NCBI GenBank assembly: GCA_028277745.1
Contig: JANQFR010000068.1
Span: 1-64,000, forward strand
Length of the DNA stretch: 64,000 nucleotides
Source: Phycisphaeraceae bacterium
Lineage (GTDB): Bacteria > Planctomycetota > Phycisphaerae > Phycisphaerales > Phycisphaeraceae
Direction of reading: 5' to 3'
The notes beneath the pieces were generated by a model. The model saw only the letters and a program-made list of their open reading frames with translations, had not been told where the DNA came from and made no database searches. Shown in pieces: positions 42,016 to 50,328 of this stretch. The position numbers were made by a program, and so were the translations under genes. Within the stretch, counting starts at the first letter, position 1; each line of letters opens with the position of its first letter.

Positions 42016-42870
42016 ATGATGATGAATACGAAATTACATTTACGGATGGCGGCTGGCCTGATCGGCGCCGTGATGCCGGTCGGGTCGGTCTTGGCGGATC
42101 AGCCCCACGCGGAGCCCCGCCACGAGCGCCTTCCAGATGCGGTGGCCCATGCCCTTGAGGAACGGTTTGACCGGGCGCTGATCGACGGGGTGGACGCCGA
42201 TGTCGAGTTAGGCCTGCTGGTGTATGAGGTCGACTTGTATCAGGACGGCCGGGAGATCGGGGTCGAAGCGCTGCCCGATGGCACGATCCTGACGATCGCG
42301 ACCGAGACCCGGCTGGCGCTGTTGCCGGCAACGGTTTTGGAGGCGCTGCCTCAGCGGCTGCGCGGAAGCCGGGCCGACGTCGATCGGATCGAGGTCCTTC
42401 ACGGCTTTGGCGACGGGCCGACGCCGCGTGTGGTTTATCACGTCCGGCACCACGACCAGCACTGGCTGGTGAACGAGGCCGGTCAGGCCCCGGGAGCCGG
42501 CGCCGACCGCCGGGATCGACCCGAGGGCAACGCATTGGGCGATCGAGGCCAGGACGGCCGCGGGGCCGAGGACCGGCCCGCCGAGCCGACGCACCGCATC
42601 GCCGACGTACGGCGAGGCCAAACAGTCGTGCTGCGCGGCGAAGTCCAACGCATCCAGGACGAGGACGAGTTCGTGCTGCGGGATGAAAGCGGCACGATCG
42701 AAGTCTACATCGGCTGGAAAAACGATATGCCCCTGCGGGTCGGCCAGACCGTCACGGTCCATGGCGTGGCTGATGACGATGCGTTTCCCGGGAGGCGTCC
42801 GGATGTATATGCTCGACGCTTGGTCCTGCCCGACGGTGAGACCATCCAGCTTCGTGGAGAAAACGACTAA
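42016..42870 (+). CDS. Exported protein with PepSY-like region and C-terminal OB-fold domain
   Basis: A 284-residue protein of unknown function with a signal peptide (about 1-27). A PepSY-like segment (about 40-150) contains YEVDLYQDGREIGVEALPDG. A charged linker (about 155-195) joins it to an OB-fold (about 198-284) of the bacterial YgiW/YdeI type, with TVVLRGEVQRIQDEDEFVLR and VGQTVTVHGVAD. Proteins with this OB-fold are periplasmic and often stress-linked. The combination with PepSY is not one I know. Three ATG codons in a row (42016, 42019, 42022) could each start translation. Confidence 0.6.
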   Translation: MMMNTKLHLRMAAGLIGAVMPVGSVLADQPHAEPRHERLPDAVAHALEERFDRALIDGVDADVELGLLVYEVDLYQDGREIGVEALPDGTILTIATETRLALLPATVLEALPQRLRGSRADVDRIEVLHGFGDGPTPRVVYHVRHHDQHWLVNEAGQAPGAGADRRDRPEGNALGDRGQDGRGAEDRPAEPTHRIADVRRGQTVVLRGEVQRIQDEDEFVLRDESGTIEVYIGWKNDMPLRVGQTVTVHGVADDDAFPGRRPDVYARRLVLPDGETIQLRGEND

Positions 42871-42908
42871 CCGCTTTCTTCGCCCACGGGGTCTTTGGGC
42901 AGCATAAA

Positions 42909-42945
42909 GATTAAAAGACGCCCACGGGCGAGAGGCCCGTGGGCG
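42909..42945 (-). terminator. Intrinsic terminator after hsp20
   Basis: Read on the minus strand, an 11-bp perfect stem (CGCCCACGGGC/GCCCGTGGGCG, loop CTCTC) runs into TCTTTTAATC. Confidence 0.8.
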
Positions 42946-42996
42946 CGGAGGGTGCTTCCTTGCACGTGCGGTTGCGGCCGCAATCGTCGTGAGGGA

Positions 42997-43410
42997 TCAG
43001 TTGACCTCGATCTTGCGGGGCTTGACCTCGTCGCGCTTGGCGATGCGGAGGGTGAGCACGCCGTGTTCAAGGTGAGCGTTGATCTTCGACGTGTCGACGT
43101 AGTTGGGGAACCGGAAACTGCGGGACACCTTCAACGATCGGCGCTCGCGCAGGTGGGCGGTCGCCTTCTCGTCGCCTTCCGCCTTCTTCGCCGACCGCTC
43201 GGCGGAGATGCGGAGGGTGTTGCCCTCGCTGGTCACCTCGATCTGGTCGCGGGTGAACCCCGGCAACTCGGCTTCGAGGACGACCTCTTCCTTGGTCTCG
43301 GTCACGTCGACGGGGTAGGTCACCGGCTCGGACTCCTGGCCGAACCAGCGGTCGAACTCACGGGTGATCGCGGCAAACGGGTCGTGGCTGCGGTAAAGGG
43401 TCGGGATCAT
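42997..43410 (-). CDS. Hsp20/alpha-crystallin family small heat-shock protein
   Basis: A 137-residue ATP-independent chaperone. The alpha-crystallin domain (about 32-130) shows YPVDVTETKEEVVLEAELPG, SFRFPNYVDTSKINAHLEHG and GVLTLRIAK. A short C-terminal tail carries an I-x-V-type motif (KIEVN). AAAGGAG precedes the ATG. A sigma-54-like promoter lies upstream; no CIRCE element is seen. It is monocistronic, with a clear terminator. Confidence 0.93.
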   Translation of the reverse strand: MIPTLYRSHDPFAAITREFDRWFGQESEPVTYPVDVTETKEEVVLEAELPGFTRDQIEVTSEGNTLRISAERSAKKAEGDEKATAHLRERRSLKVSRSFRFPNYVDTSKINAHLEHGVLTLRIAKRDEVKPRKIEVN

Positions 43411-43470
43411 GGCAATACTCCTTTCGTGGTTTCATACGTCTGCGGGGCACGCCCGCGACGGGATACCTGT

Positions 43471-43486
43471 TACAAGCCGTGTGCCA
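43471..43486 (-). promoter_or_regulatory. Sigma-54-like promoter upstream of hsp20
   Basis: On the minus strand, TGGCAC-ACGGC-TTGTA resembles the -24/-12 consensus TGGCACG-N4-TTGCW, with two mismatches, one of them in the -12 GC. It would place the transcript start about 50 bases before the hsp20 ATG. Confidence 0.35.
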
Positions 43487-43637
43487 AACGATGTTTCGGT
43501 AAAATATTTCAAAATATAGATTTATGTGATACGTGGCCGCGGCGTGACTGCCAGATCGGCAGGATTTGGCCGAAGATGATCAACCTTGGCAAGCCGACCG
43601 TTTTGCCAGGCGGGGCCCGGGCCTTAACAATGGGCGG

Positions 43638-44675
43638 ATGACGATCCGAGCCGCCATTGTGGGCCCGACCGGCTATACCGGGCTTTTCCTGACCGAATTG
43701 TTGCTGCGCCACCCCGGCGCCGCGTTGACCTACCTGGCCAGCCGGCGTGAGCCGCCGGTCGACCTGCGTGACGAGTTCCCCCGCCTGCACGGCCGGCTGG
43801 ACGACGAGCTTGCGGTCTCCCGGCCGATCGACCCCCAGGCCATCGCCGCTGCGGCGGACGTGGCGTTTCTCTGTCTTCCCCATAAGGCCGCGATGGAGCA
43901 CACGCCGGCCCTGCTCGATGCCGGGCTCCGGGTGATCGACCTCAGCGCCGACTACCGGCTGCGGGACGCCGACGTTTACGAGCGGGTGTACGACACGCCG
44001 CACGAGGACGCCGACCGGCTCGGCGAGGCGGTCTACGGCCTGCCCGAGTTGTTCCGCGACCAGATCCGCGGCGCCCAACTCGTCGCCAACCCCGGCTGCT
44101 ATCCCACCGCGGCGGCGCTGGCGGTCGCGCCGTTGATCCACGCCGGCCTCGTGTCGGCCGATCGCGTCATCGTCAACGCCGCCTCCGGCGTCACCGGCGC
44201 CGGACGCAAGGAAAAGGCCCACCTGCACTTCCCCGAGCAGAGCCAGGCGTACATGGCCTACGGCGCCATCGGCGGCCACCGCCACCAACCCGAGATCGAG
44301 CAGACCCTCGAACACGCCGCCGGCCGGCCCGTCCCGGTCCTCTTCGTCCCGCACCTGCTGCCCATCGACCGGGGCATCCTCGAGACGATTTATCTCGACC
44401 CCACGCCCGGCGTCGACGAAGCCCGGTTGATGGAGGCTTACCATCGGGCTTACGCGGACGAGCCGTTCGTGCGGGTCAAGCGCGACCCGCCGAACGTCAA
44501 GCACGTGGTCGACACCAATTGCTGCGACCTGTCGGTGCGCCTCACCGGCCCGGCCGACAGGCCGACGGTGGTCGCCTTCGCCGCCGAGGACAACATGATC
44601 AAGGGCGCATCGGGTCAGGCGATCCAGAACATGAACCTGATGTTCGGCCTGGACGAGACGGCGGGGCTGCGCTGA
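43638..44675 (+). CDS. argC: N-acetyl-gamma-glutamyl-phosphate reductase
   Basis: A 345-residue arginine-pathway enzyme. It reduces N-acetylglutamyl phosphate to the semialdehyde with NADPH. An N-terminal Rossmann motif IVGPTGYTGLFLTELLLRHP is followed by DLSADYRLRD and the catalytic Cys154 in NPGCYPTA. The base His lies in GGHRHQPEI, and HLLPIDRGI is also conserved. The ATG at 43638 places the Rossmann motif correctly, and GGGCGG precedes it. No other arg gene is nearby. A family A palindrome touches the stop codon. Confidence 0.95.
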   Translation: MTIRAAIVGPTGYTGLFLTELLLRHPGAALTYLASRREPPVDLRDEFPRLHGRLDDELAVSRPIDPQAIAAAADVAFLCLPHKAAMEHTPALLDAGLRVIDLSADYRLRDADVYERVYDTPHEDADRLGEAVYGLPELFRDQIRGAQLVANPGCYPTAAALAVAPLIHAGLVSADRVIVNAASGVTGAGRKEKAHLHFPEQSQAYMAYGAIGGHRHQPEIEQTLEHAAGRPVPVLFVPHLLPIDRGILETIYLDPTPGVDEARLMEAYHRAYADEPFVRVKRDPPNVKHVVDTNCCDLSVRLTGPADRPTVVAFAAEDNMIKGASGQAIQNMNLMFGLDETAGLR

Positions 44676-44727
44676 ATAGCCGGGCCGCTACGCGGCCCTG
44701 GTCCGGGCGCGCGTCGCCCGCCAGCTA
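44676..44727. repeat. Family A palindromic element, copy 5 (reversed, diverged)
   Basis: Begins at the base after the argC stop. The ATAGCCGGGCCGCTACGCGG half is intact. The other half is mutated (GGGCGCGCGTCGCCCGCCAGCTAA). It lies at the convergent argC-nth junction and supplies the nth stop codon. Confidence 0.85.
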
Positions 44728-45375
44728 ACCACCGAGTTGTTGGCAGCACGTCCGCCCCAGCGGGCACCCGTCGCCCTGGGGGTTGCGGGCCTTGCATACC
44801 GCGCGGCCGTGCCAGATGAGCAGGTGGCTCAGCAGGGTCCAGTGCTTGCGGGGGAACAGGTCCATGAGGTCGCGTTCGATCTGCACGGCGTTTTTATCAT
44901 CGGCGTCGGTGAACCCCAGCCGCTTGGCGATCCGGCCGACGTGGGTGTCGACGACGACGCCTTCCTGCTTGTCGAACGCGTCGCCCAGGACCACGTTGGC
45001 GGTCTTGCGGGCGACGCCGGGGAGGGTGAGCAGGTCTTCCATGGCGTCGGGGACTTTGCCGCCGAAGTCGTCGACGATCGCGATCGCGGCGCCTTTGATG
45101 TTTTTCGCCTTGTTGCGGAAGAAGCCGGTGGTGCGGATCAGCTCTTCGATCTTTTCAACCGGCGCGTCAGCCATTTTCTGTGGGGTGGGGTAGGCCTTGA
45201 AGAGGGCGGGGGTGACCTTGTTGACGCGCACGTCGGTGCACTGGGCCGAGAGGATGGTGGCCACGAGCAGCTCGAAGGCGTTGCGGTGGTCGAGGGCGCA
45301 GTGGGCGTCGGGGTAGGCGTCGAGCAGTTTGCGGTAGATCCGCATGGCGCGGCGTCGGTCGGCGGGGTCGGCCAT
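44725..45375 (-). CDS. nth: Endonuclease III
   Basis: A 216-residue base-excision-repair glycosylase/AP lyase for oxidised pyrimidines. The helix-hairpin-helix is LPGVARKTANVVL, with catalytic Lys124, and Asp143 is in VVDTHVGR. The C-terminal iron-sulfur loop has Cys194, Cys204 and Cys210. The expected second cysteine (position 201 in C-x6-C-x2-C-x5-C) is glycine, and an extra Cys211 is present. I chose the ATG at 45375; a TTG at 45399 would overlap the preceding gene. The last codons lie in the family A repeat. Confidence 0.92.
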   Translation of the reverse strand: MADPADRRRAMRIYRKLLDAYPDAHCALDHRNAFELLVATILSAQCTDVRVNKVTPALFKAYPTPQKMADAPVEKIEELIRTTGFFRNKAKNIKGAAIAIVDDFGGKVPDAMEDLLTLPGVARKTANVVLGDAFDKQEGVVVDTHVGRIAKRLGFTDADDKNAVQIERDLMDLFPRKHWTLLSHLLIWHGRAVCKARNPQGDGCPLGRTCCQQLGG

Positions 45376-45385
45376 CGTGGTCGTT

Positions 45386-45940
45386 TCAGTTGCGGGCAAG
45401 GGTGCAGAGGTCGACGGTGGCGGCGTGCTCGAGGTCCTCGATGAGGTCGAGCGCGGCGGCGCACGAACCGGCGGCGGCGAGCAGGCCCACGCCGCGGACC
45501 GCCACGGCCGGGGCGGCGCCGATCGCCTGTTCCAGGCCGGCCTGGTCTTCGGCGGCGACGATCGGCAGGGGCTCGCATCCGGTCAGTTCGAGGGCCGCGG
45601 CGTCCGGGTGCAGCCGCAGCATGCTCGTGACGCTCGCCGGCGCGGCCAGCGCGGTGGCGCGGACGCCGCCAGGTCGGTCGGACTGGTACGCCGCCCGGTG
45701 CAGCCGCCACGCCGCCTCGTCGAGCCGGCCGTCGCCCATGATCGGATGGCCGCCCATGTCGACACACAGCAGCTGCGCCGGCTCGAGGTCGGCCCGCCTC
45801 ACCCCGCAGGGCGTGACCAGGAACCGGCGCCGGCCCCACTCGGCCGACACCGCGCCCCCCGTGCCCGCGATCAGGCGGCGCATCCACATCTGGTGGGCCG
45901 CGTGGCAGACGGCGCTTCGGAGTCTTGCTTCGTCATCCAT
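45386..45940 (-). CDS. Class II aldolase/adducin-like protein, probably without the zinc site
   Basis: A 184-residue protein with the fold pattern of fuculose/ribulose-phosphate aldolases: GTGGAVSAEWG, FLVTPCGV, LEPAQLLCVDMGG and RLDEAAWRLHRAAY. The zinc ligands normally found as HxHP are replaced by LAAPASVTSM, so classical aldolase activity is unlikely. It could be a pseudoenzyme or bind another ligand. Its start overlaps the upstream membrane protein gene by 8 bases, and nth follows downstream in the same direction. Confidence 0.6.
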   Translation of the reverse strand: MDDEARLRSAVCHAAHQMWMRRLIAGTGGAVSAEWGRRRFLVTPCGVRRADLEPAQLLCVDMGGHPIMGDGRLDEAAWRLHRAAYQSDRPGGVRATALAAPASVTSMLRLHPDAAALELTGCEPLPIVAAEDQAGLEQAIGAAPAVAVRGVGLLAAAGSCAAALDLIEDLEHAATVDLCTLARN

Positions 45941-46523
45941 CGGGCGACTCGGTTTCTCCTCCCCGCGGTGTCGGTTCCGATCCCAGCACGAACGGCGAGA
46001 TCACACATGCCCCGGCCAAGAGCAGCAACATGCCGCCGGCGGTCTTTTCACTGGCCTCATGATACGGCTCAAACGCGGCGCGTGCTTCGGCACGCTGCCC
46101 CGCCGTCAGCGCCGGGTCGTACATCCGGGACCGGTGGGTGTCGATCGCCGGCGCGATCACCCACAGGTGCGCCGCCAGCAGACCCGCCGCGACCACGAGC
46201 AACCCCAGCCGCACGAGGTTCATGACGCGCCACCGCAGCCCCCACACCGACCACTGCAGCACCACGCACGCCAGCAGCCCCACGGCGCAGATGATTTCCA
46301 CCACCGCCAGCCCGCCCAGCACGTTCCCGACCACACCCCCGGCCAGGATGTTCGCGGCCTGGTCCGCCAGCGCCGGGTCGTTGTACGGCTCCGCCCCCAG
46401 CACCGGGTCATACGACCGCACCGTGCGGAAGGTGATCCCCGCCCCCACCGCCAGCATCACCAGGCCGCCGCACCACACGCCCAGCAGCAGGTAATACACG
46501 CCGTCCACCGATCGCCGGATCAT
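45933..46523 (-). CDS. Membrane protein resembling DUF4149
   Basis: A 196-residue inner-membrane protein with four predicted helices (about 8-30, 60-80, 88-120, 160-180). The two outer helices flank a loop with FRTVRSYDPVLG and a second with AIDTHRSRMYDPALTAGQR. These features resemble DUF4149-type proteins of unknown function. It lies 3 bases downstream of moaE and overlaps the next gene, so the three are one transcription unit. Confidence 0.6.
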   Translation of the reverse strand: MIRRSVDGVYYLLLGVWCGGLVMLAVGAGITFRTVRSYDPVLGAEPYNDPALADQAANILAGGVVGNVLGGLAVVEIICAVGLLACVVLQWSVWGLRWRVMNLVRLGLLVVAAGLLAAHLWVIAPAIDTHRSRMYDPALTAGQRAEARAAFEPYHEASEKTAGGMLLLLAGACVISPFVLGSEPTPRGGETESPDG

Positions 46524-46526
46524 CGT

Positions 46527-46976
46527 TTACGCCTCGCCTTTCGTCACCAACCGCCCCTCGACGAAGGTCTCGCCCCGCTCCCACACCTCGCGCTTCCAGA
46601 CCGGCGCTTCGACCTTGACCCGGTCGATCACCCGCCGGCACGCGTCGAACGCCTCGCCCCGGTGAGCCGCCGCGACCTGGATCACGACGCTCGCCTCGCC
46701 GAGCCCGACGTCGCCCTGGGCGTGCGCGGCGCGGACCGCCAGGCAGCCGCTCCGCGCCGCCTCTTCCTCGGCGATCGTCCGCAGCACCCGCTGCGCCATC
46801 GGCTCGTACGCCTCATACCGCAGACGCACCAGCCTGCCGAATTCGGGATGGGTTTCCGCCCGCGTCCGGCCGACGAACACGCATTCAGCGCCGGCGCCTT
46901 CGGGCCAGGACAGCGTTTCGATCGCGACCGGTCCCTGGACAAGTGATGCGGTGATGAGCGGCGCAGGCGGCGACAT
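46527..46976 (-). CDS. moaE: Molybdopterin synthase catalytic subunit
   Basis: A 149-residue MoaE. It transfers sulfur from MoaD thiocarboxylate to precursor Z to form molybdopterin. Family features are GAECVFVGRTR, LRYEAYEPMAQRVL, AAAHRGEAFDACRRVIDRVK and VKVEAPVWKREVW, which holds the active-site lysines. The ATG at 46976 matches the domain start. No moaD or other Mo-cofactor gene is present here. Its presence implies molybdoenzymes elsewhere in the genome. Confidence 0.93.
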   Translation of the reverse strand: MSPPAPLITASLVQGPVAIETLSWPEGAGAECVFVGRTRAETHPEFGRLVRLRYEAYEPMAQRVLRTIAEEEAARSGCLAVRAAHAQGDVGLGEASVVIQVAAAHRGEAFDACRRVIDRVKVEAPVWKREVWERGETFVEGRLVTKGEA

Positions 46977-47011
46977 GGCCGCAGATTGTAGCGGTTCGGA
47001 TTGCCGGGCAC

Positions 47012-48433
47012 CTATCGGCGCGGGGCGGACCACGGGTCAACCCATCGGCGCTTGAGTGGCAAGGTCACCTCGCGGTAATGGCTCAAGTTGGCTCGCTCGA
47101 GGTAAACCTGGCCGGGCAGAAACTCATCACTTAATTCAGTAAGCCGCGCTTGAAGACGATCCTCCATCATGTGCTGCAGGGCGGCGTGCTCGTGCCGACC
47201 GATCAGGTTGGTCATCTGAAACGGATCCGCCCGGTTGTCAAACAACAGCCAGGGGCCGTCCAGGTCACGGACATACGTGTAACGGTCCGTGCGCAGGCCG
47301 CGGTAGGCCCGCATCCCGTTGAACCGGATCTCGGTGAATTCCGCCGCCATGATCAGGAAGGCCGCTTCCTCCCCGGAGGGCCGCCGCTCTCCACGCACTA
47401 TCGGCGACCAGTCCCTGCCTTCCACCGCATCGGGGATGTCGAGGCCCGCCAACCCGAGCAGGGTCGGCATGATGTCGGGTGAATCGATGGGAACCGTAAT
47501 CTCACGCGCCTTCGCGGCCCCCTGCCGCGGGTCATAAAGCAGGAACGGCACATCGACCGACTCGGCAAACGGGAACAGCTTGGTGTTGAGCCCCTGGCTC
47601 TTGGCCATCTCGCCGTGGTCGGAGGTGAAAACAATGATGGTGTTGTCGGCGATCCCCGCTTGATCCACGGCATCAAGCACGATCGGGAGGCAGTCATCCA
47701 GCGCGGCGATGTGGGCGTAGTACCCCGCCAGGTGTGCCCGGGCGTCGGCTTCCAGGCCCGGGGGAACATTCGGCCTGAGCGTCAACGGCCGATCTGAATA
47801 CATCGCGCGGTATTGGTCCGGCGCGGAGTCGAGCGGGGAGTGGGGCGGCCCCCATGAGAGCATCAGGAGGAACGGCGGGTCGGCGTCCGCATGGTCGCGG
47901 ATGTACCGGGCCGCCTCCCGGCTCTGCGCAAAAGCGTCATAACCCGCCCATGTATGGCGGGTCGGCTCGTCATTCCAGTAATAGTGAGAGTGGTTGTAGT
48001 CGTGGGAGCACTCGAAGCCTTTCCAGTCGTCGAAACCCATCTGATAGTCGCGCGGCACGCGTTGGGCTCGCCGGCCGAAGGCGCCGTCCGGGCTGCCGTA
48101 CAGGTGCCACTTGCCGATGTACGCCGTCCGGTACCCCCCGGCCTTGAACGCCCTCGCGATGGATTCGCAACCGGGGTCAAGCTCCACATCGTTGATGAAA
48201 ACGCCATGGGTTAATGGGTATTGCCCGGTCATCAGGCTGGCGCGGTAGGGGCAACACACGGGGCATCCGCTGACGGCGTTGGGGAAATTGATGCAACGCG
48301 CGGCGAAGGCGTCCAGGTGGGGCGTGTGCGCATTGGGGTCCCCCGCATACCCCGCGGCCTGAGCGCGCCACTCGTCGGCGAAAATAAAAACAATGTTCGG
48401 GCGCCCGCGGGCGCCCGAGGGCGTGCGGTTCAT
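47012..48433 (-). CDS. Sulfatase without a signal peptide (second)
   Basis: A 473-residue type I sulfatase. The formylglycine motif is CCPYR (Cys60 to Arg64), followed by ASLMTGQYPLTHG. FIFADEWRAQ supplies N-terminal metal ligands and VFTSDHGEMAKSQG the later ones. The order and size resemble choline-sulfatase or glucosamine-type sulfatases. No signal peptide is visible, as with the sulfatase at 28114, so both may act in the cytosol. It is only distantly similar to that one and lies alone, 35 bases upstream of moaE. The substrate is unknown. Confidence 0.92.
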   Translation of the reverse strand: MNRTPSGARGRPNIVFIFADEWRAQAAGYAGDPNAHTPHLDAFAARCINFPNAVSGCPVCCPYRASLMTGQYPLTHGVFINDVELDPGCESIARAFKAGGYRTAYIGKWHLYGSPDGAFGRRAQRVPRDYQMGFDDWKGFECSHDYNHSHYYWNDEPTRHTWAGYDAFAQSREAARYIRDHADADPPFLLMLSWGPPHSPLDSAPDQYRAMYSDRPLTLRPNVPPGLEADARAHLAGYYAHIAALDDCLPIVLDAVDQAGIADNTIIVFTSDHGEMAKSQGLNTKLFPFAESVDVPFLLYDPRQGAAKAREITVPIDSPDIMPTLLGLAGLDIPDAVEGRDWSPIVRGERRPSGEEAAFLIMAAEFTEIRFNGMRAYRGLRTDRYTYVRDLDGPWLLFDNRADPFQMTNLIGRHEHAALQHMMEDRLQARLTELSDEFLPGQVYLERANLSHYREVTLPLKRRWVDPWSAPRR

Positions 48434-48606
48434 ATCAACCTCTCCGGTCGGCCGCGCCGGCCGGGCGGCGTCGGTTGCTTCCGCTCAGCCCGCCGGGAGG
48501 GCTGTGCCCGGGCGATGGCGGACGCGAGGCTCACGCCGGTGTTCCACGCGGGCGACAGTCTGGGCGATTTCTGCGATTTCGGACAGTGTCGCGCAGCATC
48601 AGATAC

Positions 48607-48648
48607 ATCTGGACCTTCGGCCGCCTGCGGCGTCCTCGGGACCGGCTT
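48607..48648. repeat. Degenerate family B arm
   Basis: ATCTGGACCTTC...ACCGGCTT matches the ends of the family B arm, but the middle is replaced by GGCCGCCTGCGGCGTCCTC. It lies between the sulfatase start and the transaldolase stop and may be an old remnant. Confidence 0.5.
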
Positions 48649-48653
48649 GGCAG

Positions 48654-49712
48654 TCAGCTCGCGGCGGCGAGTTGCTCACGCTTGGCCTTGATCGAGGCGA
48701 GCAGCTTCTTGAAGGGGTCGGCGAATTTCGCGGTGCCTTCCTCCATCAGGACGCGCTCCAACTCGGCGTCGTCGACCTTCTCGTCGATATCGTTGAGCAC
48801 CTCGATCGGGGGCATCTCATCGACGCGGCGGGCGTAGGTCTTGCCCAGGGCCTGGACCGCGTCGTTGGTGGCTGGAGGATTGGTCTGGATGTCCGAGCCG
48901 GCGAGGGCTTCGACGTATTTGTCTTTCGGGTCTTCAGGCTTCTTCGTGCCGGTGGAGGCGAAGATGATCTCCTGGTCGAGCTTGAGGCCCTTGTCGGCCC
49001 AGAAGTCCTGGTTGGACTTCCAGAGCCGCTTGACGTTGACGATGCCGACCAGGCCCTGGGCGGCTTCACTGAGCTGTGGCACGTGCTTCTCGGTGTAGAC
49101 ATCAACGCGGGAGACGAAGATGGAGTAGACGCTCTTGAAGCGGTCAAGCTCGCCGAAACGCTGCCGGCCGCGCCACACGGCTTCGCGGGCGAGGTTGTAC
49201 TGGCGCTCGGAGAAGATGAGCGTGACGTTGAGGGTGATCCCGGCGGCGGCGAGCTCTTCGAGGGCGTCGAGGCCCGCCGCGGTGGCGGGGACCTTGATCA
49301 TGCGGTTTTCGTGGCCGGCAGCCCACTTCTTACCCAGCTCGATGTACCGCTTGACCCGTTCCTCATGGGGCGGGCCGAGCTCGGTGTCTTCCAGCAGCGG
49401 GTCGAGCTCGAAGCTGACGTAGCCGTCGTTGCCCTGGGTGTTGGCCCAGGCGGGGTGAAACTTGTTCTGGGCGTACCGGACCATCTGGTCGGTCATGGCC
49501 CAGGCGAGGTCTTCGTCGTTGAGCCCGTCGGCGATGAGCTTGGCGATGTCGTTGTCGTAGCGGCCGGTCTCGAGGAGGCCGGAGATGATGATGGGGTTGG
49601 AGGTGGCGCCGGTGGCCCCGTAAGCCAGGTTTTTCTCGATCTCGTCGGGGTCGACCGAGTCGAGCCAGAGCTTGGTGCCGCAGGCGACGAGGGATTCGAG
49701 GGGGGTGGTCAT
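48654..49712 (-). CDS. tal: Transaldolase
   Basis: A 352-residue TIM-barrel enzyme of the non-oxidative pentose phosphate pathway. It moves a dihydroxyacetone unit between sugar phosphates. The Schiff-base Lys140 lies in [20 protein letters not shown] and [15 protein letters not shown] are standard strand ends. The length fits the longer subfamily that includes actinobacterial and planctomycete enzymes. GGACG-type purines precede the ATG. It is transcribed alone, though the thioredoxin gene lies 49 bases upstream in the same direction. Confidence 0.93.
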   Translation of the reverse strand: MTTPLESLVACGTKLWLDSVDPDEIEKNLAYGATGATSNPIIISGLLETGRYDNDIAKLIADGLNDEDLAWAMTDQMVRYAQNKFHPAWANTQGNDGYVSFELDPLLEDTELGPPHEERVKRYIELGKKWAAGHENRMIKVPATAAGLDALEELAAAGITLNVTLIFSERQYNLAREAVWRGRQRFGELDRFKSVYSIFVSRVDVYTEKHVPQLSEAAQGLVGIVNVKRLWKSNQDFWADKGLKLDQEIIFASTGTKKPEDPKDKYVEALAGSDIQTNPPATNDAVQALGKTYARRVDEMPPIEVLNDIDEKVDDAELERVLMEEGTAKFADPFKKLLASIKAKREQLAAAS

Positions 49713-49761
49713 ATCGGCGTCCTTTCGGGTCGTTCGGGGGCGTTCGTGCAGCCGGTGAATC

Positions 49762-50262
49762 CTACCGTGGGGATTGGCCGGCTGTCATGGCCGATAGCCA
49801 GTTTTTCATGTCTGCGGGATCGAGAGGGCCCGAGACCCGGCCGATCTCGCGTCCGTCCGGGTCCGCCGCGACCAGGGTGGGCAGGCCCTTGATCTGCATT
49901 TCGGCCGCGGCGTAGCTCTGGGGGTCCTCCGGCGCGGGGGCGGTCATGTCCATCTTGACGGGGACAAAGTCGGCTCCGATGAGTTCAACCACGTCGTCGC
50001 GGCTGTAAACAAATTGTTTCATTTTGCGGCAGGGCGAGCACCAGTCGGCGGTGAAATTGATCAGGACGAGTTTATCTTGAGAGCGGGCTTCGGCCTGGGC
50101 GTCGATCAGGTCTTCGCGCCAGGGGACCCGGTCCTCGCCGACCGCGCCGCGGATGAGGGTGAAGACGAACGCGCAGGCCATGATGAACAGGATGAAGCCG
50201 GCGACGGTGGTCGCGCGGTTGGGCTTGAGCGGGGCGGGCTGGCGGTCGGGTGAGGATGGCAT
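49762..50262 (-). CDS. Membrane-anchored thioredoxin-like protein
   Basis: A 166-residue protein. A signal-anchor helix (about 18-38) is followed by a thioredoxin domain with the active site CSPC (Cys75, Cys78) in [14 protein letters not shown] and cis-Pro in KGLPTLVA. The fold and CxxC context resemble the C-terminal domain of DsbD and other periplasmic reductases. It may work on periplasmic thiols together with proteins such as the YyaL-type protein at 12155, but that link is inference. It may be co-transcribed with the kinase gene upstream. Confidence 0.85.
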   Translation of the reverse strand: MPSSPDRQPAPLKPNRATTVAGFILFIMACAFVFTLIRGAVGEDRVPWREDLIDAQAEARSQDKLVLINFTADWCSPCRKMKQFVYSRDDVVELIGADFVPVKMDMTAPAPEDPQSYAAAEMQIKGLPTLVAADPDGREIGRVSGPLDPADMKNWLSAMTAGQSPR

Positions 50263-50328
50263 GGCGGCTATGAACCCAACGGTTTGAGGGCGGAGGTTGT
50301 TCCCGGCGGCGCCGGGGAGGCCCGTGCG

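Noticed and set aside
43411-43637. CIRCE operator before hsp20
   Set aside because: I looked for TTAGCACTC-N9-GAGTGCTAA and found no match.
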